Part shown: piece after piece, positions 59,713 to 64,000 of the stretch
How the letters are laid out: every line of letters starts with the position of its first letter
How positions within the stretch are numbered: position 1 is the first letter of the stretch
Assembly (NCBI GenBank): GCA_905181785.1
Contig: CAJIZC010000017.1
Location: forward strand, 35,140-99,139
DNA length: 64,000 nt
Direction: 5' to 3'
Source: an uncultured Candidatus Poseidoniales archaeon
GTDB lineage: Archaea > Thermoplasmatota > Poseidoniia > Poseidoniales > Poseidoniaceae
The notes under the pieces: generated by a model
Told to the model about the DNA's origin: nothing
Databases searched by the model: none
Seen by the model: only the letters and a program-made list of their open reading frames with translations
Program-made: the position numbers and the translations under genes

Positions 59713-62124
59713 CTATTGATCTTCTTCATGCCATTGGTGCCCATAGTGCGCCCACTGTTCCAGCGTCCAGCCGTCCGGCAGGCCTGCCTCCGGAAGGGCA
59801 AGAGGTTGAGGTCCAATGGAATCAACTGCCGTCACCCGATTTTCGATCTCTTGATGCCCAGTTGGTTGTTCTTCTCCATGATGAACGAAGCCAAGATCTC
59901 CACCCGAGAACGAAGCATCTGTCTCCAGTGGTTCATCAGGGCGTTTTTTTCTCAGCAAAGCGAGGAGAATAAACAGGAGTGCTCCCATCGATGCGAGGGA
60001 TAAAGCAACGGGGAAATCCCCCTGGCTGGCCTCGCCATCTGCTTGCCCGGTTGATGGATTTGATTCTCCATCATCGCTTTGATTTGCGGTTTGATTCAAT
60101 GCCGTGTTGTTTTCAGTTAAGTCAATCACAGTTTCCGTCACCTCAACTTGGTCATCGCATCCATCAGGCGTGCCGTCTTCATCCAAATCAACAGCATCAT
60201 CGTAGCCTGCGCACAGATCCGCCGCATTCGCAACCCCATCGCCATCGTTGTCAAGGAGGCTATCGCATCCGTCAGGCGTGCCGTCTTGATCGACATCAAG
60301 CGCGTCATCATGGCCTTCACAAGAATCCTGTTCATCCGCCACACCATCTTCGTCGCTGTCAATCAATTCATCGCATCCATCGGGTGTGCCGTCTTGATCG
60401 ATGTCGATTGCATCGTCAAAGCCAGCGCAGGTGTCGTTGGCATCTTCGACGCCATCAGAATCAGCATCAACGAATGAATCACAACCATCAGCCGTGCCAT
60501 CTGCATCAACGTCGATTGCATCATCGAACCCGGGGCACGAATCATCGGGGTCGAGGATCCCATCTGCATCGCTGTCGTCGATGCAACCATCGCCGTCGCG
60601 GTCCCAAGGCAGAGCATCTGTTTCGGGGCACGCATCGTTCCATGGTTCGATGTAATCTCCTGAAATCAGCGATTGGCCGGCAAAGGCAGCGTGGTCGAGT
60701 GGAATTCGACGGGCTCGAAACACAGGATTGCCTTTGGTGTTGACTTGATTTCCGTCAGGGATTTCAGCCCCTTGTTCGACAACGCCGTCTTTTGAGACCG
60801 GGTTGATGTAGGTCCAAACGATTTCGCCATCCAGCGTTACTTCGTAGATGGTACCTTGATTTCCGTGGGTCACAAGCGTGTTTCCGTTCGGCAAGCGCTC
60901 TGCCCCAGAAATGGCTCCCGAATACATTGCGGCTCCTTGGTCCCACGTCCATGATGGGGCAGAGGGCAAGTAACGGTTTGACTCGTCCATCACGTAAGCA
61001 CCGTCAACAACGCTCGGCGTGATGACATCGACTGAAGAATATGTACCGGCGCGATTGACGCCGTTGTTGAACACAATCAGGCTTCCATTGCCTGCTCGGT
61101 CAGCGCCAATCCACTGGACATCATGTTGCCCGAACAGTTGTTGGTCTTGGCCATTGCCTGCGTCATATGCTTCGGGATTGCCCCAACGGTAAAGGAAATC
61201 CCCACCCTTGCCGGAGGCCCCACCTGTGTGGCCTGATGCTTCTTCAGTAGTGGTGCTATGGTCGATAATATAGATTTCATTCATGTTCTTACACGACAGT
61301 GCAATTTGATCAAGTAGAGCGTTGTAATCAATGCCATTGCAGTGCATCCAGTCTGCCTTTCCGGCTTGCGCCCCCGCAGCATCAATGAAGTTGATATCGA
61401 GTAATTCGGGGTGGTCTGCCACCACGCCAAAGTTGTCCTGGCTGGAGTCATAATCTTGGACCAAATGATCCCATGCGTGCCAACTCCATACCACGTCGCC
61501 ACCCGTTGTCCCGTTCGGCTGTATCTCGACGATTTTGTCAGGCCATACGCCATTGCTGCCACCGGGTGCGTCCGAGGCAATGGCTGGATTTCTACCAGCC
61601 TGTTCTCCTTCAGCATCCGTTTTTGCCTCCCATGCAATCATCAATATGTTGCCATTCGGGAGTGGTTCGATGTCGTGATGAGAAATGTATGTTGTTGATG
61701 AGTACTCATAGGACCACATCAGGCTGCCATCCCATGCGATGCGTTCGACTTTTCCACCGGTGCCACCACCGCTAAAATCACCAACGGCCGTTTGGGCGAT
61801 GTTTGCGGTCCGCAAAAGCGAGCCGTCGTCGAGGAGGTAGGCGGAGAGTGCGGGCCGATGACCGCCAGGTGATGTCCAGTTGTGCACTTCTCGCCCGTCG
61901 CTGTCGATCAGGTAGGCAGTGGTTGTTGGCATTGGCGAAAAGAGGGTGTAACCAGCGCTAATGTTGTCGTTGCACTGGATGAGGCCGACGGTCCAATTGG
62001 CTTGCCTGTCGGCGTTGCAGACGGGCTCTTCCATGCTTCTAGCGTTGAGGTTCAGCGCTTGTGCGTGGAGCAGCGATACGGTCATCAACAGGGCCAAGAG
62101 CAATGCTTTGCTTGACTTGGCCAT
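59713..62124 (-). CDS. arylsulfotransferase-like surface protein with thrombospondin-like repeats
   Basis: An 803-residue protein. Signal peptide (about 1-23); a beta-propeller domain (about 55-470) with repeated strands (SYEYSSTTYISHHDIEPLP; GNILMIAWEA; DWMHCNGIDYN; GQHDVQWIG; NTLVTHGNQGTIYEV) that matches arylsulfotransferase-like proteins (ASST/PF14269 type), including His pairs used for the active site; then DxDxDG repeats with conserved GCD (about 500-645), an Asn/Ser-rich linker, one membrane helix (about 695-715) and a tail ending GWTLEQWAHYGHQW. A thiol/sulfate transfer or binding role is possible; catalytic residues were not verified. It is the minus-strand neighbour of the ferredoxin gene. 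Confidence 0.85.
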   Translation of the reverse strand: MAKSSKALLLALLMTVSLLHAQALNLNARSMEEPVCNADRQANWTVGLIQCNDNISAGYTLFSPMPTTTAYLIDSDGREVHNWTSPGGHRPALSAYLLDDGSLLRTANIAQTAVGDFSGGGTGGKVERIAWDGSLMWSYEYSSTTYISHHDIEPLPNGNILMIAWEAKTDAEGEQAGRNPAIASDAPGGSNGVWPDKIVEIQPNGTTGGDVVWSWHAWDHLVQDYDSSQDNFGVVADHPELLDINFIDAAGAQAGKADWMHCNGIDYNALLDQIALSCKNMNEIYIIDHSTTTEEASGHTGGASGKGGDFLYRWGNPEAYDAGNGQDQQLFGQHDVQWIGADRAGNGSLIVFNNGVNRAGTYSSVDVITPSVVDGAYVMDESNRYLPSAPSWTWDQGAAMYSGAISGAERLPNGNTLVTHGNQGTIYEVTLDGEIVWTYINPVSKDGVVEQGAEIPDGNQVNTKGNPVFRARRIPLDHAAFAGQSLISGDYIEPWNDACPETDALPWDRDGDGCIDDSDADGILDPDDSCPGFDDAIDVDADGTADGCDSFVDADSDGVEDANDTCAGFDDAIDIDQDGTPDGCDELIDSDEDGVADEQDSCEGHDDALDVDQDGTPDGCDSLLDNDGDGVANAADLCAGYDDAVDLDEDGTPDGCDDQVEVTETVIDLTENNTALNQTANQSDDGESNPSTGQADGEASQGDFPVALSLASMGALLFILLALLRKKRPDEPLETDASFSGGDLGFVHHGEEQPTGHQEIENRVTAVDSIGPQPLALPEAGLPDGWTLEQWAHYGHQWHEEDQ

Positions 62125-62170
62125 GCCGCAAGGTCGCTGGCAATCTCATATCAATGCCACGATGAGGTGT

Positions 62171-62617
62171 TCATTGTTCCGCATCAGCAAGGGCCATCGC
62201 AGCTTCAATGGTGCTCTGTGCTTCGCTCAAACCCTCTTGACCCGGGAACACTTGTACCTTGGTGTGTCCTTTGATCGTTGGGCCCTCGTCAGAAGAGGCA
62301 AGGCAAACTTCTCCGTTGATCAGGGCGTTGAAATCGAGTCGGATGTGGAGGGTGTGAGATTCGTCAAGGCGAGCCTCAACCTCGTTGAGGAGGATCTGTA
62401 GATTCTTCCGGCCGAGTCGAGCAAGGCATCGGAGTGCAGGCCTTTTGCGCGTTGTCTTGGCTTCCACAATGTGGATTTCGGAGCCGTGATAGGATGTCGT
62501 GCGTTCAATTTCAACGGCTTCCTCATCGTCCATCAGCCATGCGAGGGCATCAGCCACAACGGTTTCATCAGCAAGGCCGCTTGCTGTGGCGCGCCATGTG
62601 ATGTGATGGAGGCTCAT
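62171..62617 (-). CDS. archaeal RNA-binding protein, COG1325-like
   Basis: A 148-residue protein with HHITWRATASGLADE at the N-terminus, EAKTTRKRPALRCLARL in the middle and EARLDESHTLHIRLDFNALINGEV, a pattern that matches the archaeal RNA-binding (exosome-associated) COG1325 family. Probably binds RNA; the exosome subunits themselves are not in the window. Divergent from the lipoprotein gene at 62867. Confidence 0.75.
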   Translation of the reverse strand: MSLHHITWRATASGLADETVVADALAWLMDDEEAVEIERTTSYHGSEIHIVEAKTTRKRPALRCLARLGRKNLQILLNEVEARLDESHTLHIRLDFNALINGEVCLASSDEGPTIKGHTKVQVFPGQEGLSEAQSTIEAAMALADAEQ

Positions 62618-62837
62618 GGCCTCTCGAGGGAGCGTTGGCTCAAGAGGTTAGCGCAGACCAACTCTGGGTCGTCTCCGATTGCTTCGAGGGCGAGAACCAA
62701 CCTCTACTTTCCGTTCGAACCTACCAAAACGAGAGGGCCATATCGGTTGATTCATACAGCGGCTCACAGGCCGCGTCCTCACCAGTCATTCCTTTGAATC
62801 GCCAGCAGGTCTTGCTCTTTCCAATCAATCGTTGCCG

Positions 62838-62844
62838 TTTTATA
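62838..62844 (+). promoter_or_regulatory. TATA box of lipoprotein gene
   Basis: TTTTATA is centred about 25 nt upstream of the ATG at 62867, fitting a leaderless transcript and supporting that start. Confidence 0.5.
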
Positions 62845-62866
62845 CGCAGGCATGGGAGGATGGTTC

Positions 62867-63622
62867 ATGGGTCGGAGCAAGCCGTTGTTGTTGATGGCTC
62901 TCTTGTTGGCTGCTTCGTTTGCTGGATGTCTTGACGCTTCATCAACCGCTTCAAGGATTGAATTGGAGGTCGAGTACGCAAGCCTCAACGGAACGGTGGT
63001 CGAAACTTATGTCGATGGCGAACGCACTTCCCTCGAATCCGTAATCGTGGACTTTGACTTTTCTCGGACCATCTCTTCAAGCGAGTTGGTGACGTTTGGC
63101 GCAGATTTGTTGGATGGAACCCCGCCAACCACCATCGACGCATCGCAACAATCGATGCTTTCGCTTTCGTTTGACGAGCATGGCATCCACAACGTCACCT
63201 TGTTTGCCATTGATGACAGCGGGGCTCGCCAAAACGAATCGGTCTCAATCCGTGCCGACCTGCGAATTGAATGGACCGAATCCAACACCAACAACCCGAT
63301 CCCACTTGAGTTCAACCCAACACCCGATAACGGTGGCGTTCATCCGATTGTGATTGAAGTCAATTCAACTGTTGAAAACCCCAGCTTGATTGACGGCATT
63401 GGCGGCGGTGGGCAAACGGTGCAGTTTTCTTGGAACATTGTGGACGAACTCAATGACGTCTGCCAAAGCAAGAGTGGACAGGCTGAAGATGGCAGCGAAG
63501 ACACTTGGAACACCGTTCATTTCAACACCTATCTTGTGCATGAGTTGAGGATCACGCCAGAAGACGGACAAGACTACCTCAACGTGTTCCAAACGGTTTC
63601 AGTGGTGTACAGCAGCGAATAA
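62867..63622 (+). CDS. lipoprotein with PKD-like beta domains
   Basis: A 251-residue protein. Signal peptide MGRSKPLLLMALLLAASFAG then Cys, matching a lipobox (SFAGC) for lipid anchoring. The mature part is Ser/Thr/Asp-rich with beta-sandwich-like segments (SLNGTVVETYVDG, DEHGIHNVTLFAIDDSG) reminiscent of PKD/immunoglobulin-like modules. ATG 62867 follows a TATA box by about 25 nt; an ATG 15 nt earlier is an alternative that would lengthen the signal peptide. Function unknown. Confidence 0.75.
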   Translation: MGRSKPLLLMALLLAASFAGCLDASSTASRIELEVEYASLNGTVVETYVDGERTSLESVIVDFDFSRTISSSELVTFGADLLDGTPPTTIDASQQSMLSLSFDEHGIHNVTLFAIDDSGARQNESVSIRADLRIEWTESNTNNPIPLEFNPTPDNGGVHPIVIEVNSTVENPSLIDGIGGGGQTVQFSWNIVDELNDVCQSKSGQAEDGSEDTWNTVHFNTYLVHELRITPEDGQDYLNVFQTVSVVYSSE

Positions 63623-63810
63623 GAAAAGACCGCCGGATACCGATATACTCGGGTCGATCAGCCGTTTAAGGCCCTGTTTCCCTGAACGGTTTCAATCCTT
63701 TTTTGGCTTCCCGTACCTGCCTCTTAGAGGGGGTTCTTGAAATAGGGGTGGTTTGTCGCAGGCTTGCAAGTGGGGTAGCCCCCGCAATACACCCCCCTAG
63801 AGTTGATCCC

Positions 63811-64000
63811 ATGGCAAAAAAAGTAAGTGCAAAAGCACGTGCAGCAGCACGTAAGCAGCGAGACAAGTGGAAGACAAAGCGCTGGTACACGATTCGTGCA
63901 CCACGCAATCCATGGGAATTTAAGAAAATTGGAGAGACTATTGGGGAGTCCGATGAGCATATCATGGGACGAGTGTATGAAATGACGCAACAAGAATTCA
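63811..64000 (+). CDS. rps3ae: ribosomal protein S3Ae, 5' part (cut off by window end)
   Basis: The first 63 residues, then the window ends. The N-terminus is MAKKVSAKARAAARKQRDKW, with KTKRWYTIRAPRNPWEFKKI and IGETIGESDEHIMGRVYEM in the expected order of archaeal S3Ae (eS1). A 145-nt gap without a gene precedes it, with a T-rich stretch (63699-63704) and a GGGGTAGCCCC hairpin at about 63771-63783. Confidence 0.93.
   Translation, partial: MAKKVSAKARAAARKQRDKWKTKRWYTIRAPRNPWEFKKIGETIGESDEHIMGRVYEMTQQEF

Noticed and set aside
62635..62934. 99-codon plus frame upstream of the lipoprotein, starting at TTG
   Set aside because: Overlaps the start of the lipoprotein in another frame, runs through its TATA box, and has no clear family; kept only as a weak possibility.

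Overview
The window looks like marine planktonic Euryarchaeota of the Poseidoniales (Marine Group II) type or a close relative. Evidence for an archaeon: RNA polymerase genes with an unsplit RpoB and split RpoA'/RpoA'', ribosomal proteins L30e and S3Ae, the archaeal purine enzyme PurP, an XPD-type helicase, a COG1325-type RNA-binding protein, TATA-like boxes about 25 nt upstream of several starts, and many ATGA/GTGA gene overlaps. Evidence for the lineage (weaker, by gene style): several very large secreted or anchored proteins with thrombospondin type-3-like calcium repeats and a short cytoplasmic tail. No insertion sequences, CRISPR arrays or phage genes were seen.

Layout. 1-1.6 kb: 3'-truncated XPD helicase, a hairpin-rich intergenic stretch and a ribbon-helix-helix regulator. 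1.8-8.9 kb: glutamate dehydrogenase, a peroxiredoxin-like protein, and a minus-strand set with asparagine synthetase overlapping glutamate-cysteine ligase, then a membrane protein and a ferredoxin. 8.9-13.2 kb: methylmalonyl-CoA section, with a polyprenol/phytol-kinase-like protein, MeaB and the B12-binding mutase subunit on minus, and the carboxyltransferase, a 64-residue protein and the biotin carrier on plus. 13.6-18.4 kb: giant surface protein with nine 81-nt repeats. 18.6-24.5 kb: five-gene minus operon for a b6f-like Rieske/cytochrome b complex whose subunit-IV-like protein is fused to a heterodisulfide-reductase-type iron-sulphur module. 24.6-29.8 kb: TPR protein, divergent FtsZ homologue, membrane proteins, a possible RNase P protein, and a methyltransferase-biotin ligase fusion. 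30-39.5 kb: tRNA-Lys, rpoH, rpoB, rpoA1, rpoA2, rpl30e. 39.6-43.6 kb: second surface protein and a short TspO. 43.8-51 kb, minus: methyltransferase-like membrane protein, PurP, coiled-coil protein, Roadblock protein, acetyltransferase, a eukaryotic-like Cid1/TUTase-type nucleotidyltransferase and another coiled-coil protein. 51-64 kb: surface protein with cytoplasmic zinc ribbons, DtxR-type regulator, membrane protein, third coiled-coil protein, sugar nucleotidyltransferase, PdxS, ferredoxin, arylsulfotransferase-like surface protein, COG1325 protein, lipoprotein and the start of S3Ae.

How the genes fit together. The pccB/biotin carrier, MeaB and mutase-subunit genes support propionyl-CoA to succinyl-CoA conversion, and the biotin ligase fusion can charge the carrier. 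The Rieske/b6 operon points to a respiratory quinol-oxidising complex with an added cytoplasmic iron-sulphur branch. The most unusual items are that b6f-Hdr fusion, the TUTase-like enzyme next to coiled-coil genes with a shared C-terminal motif, and a shared N-terminal domain on RpoH and RpoA''. All functional statements are read from sequence patterns; no searches could be run.
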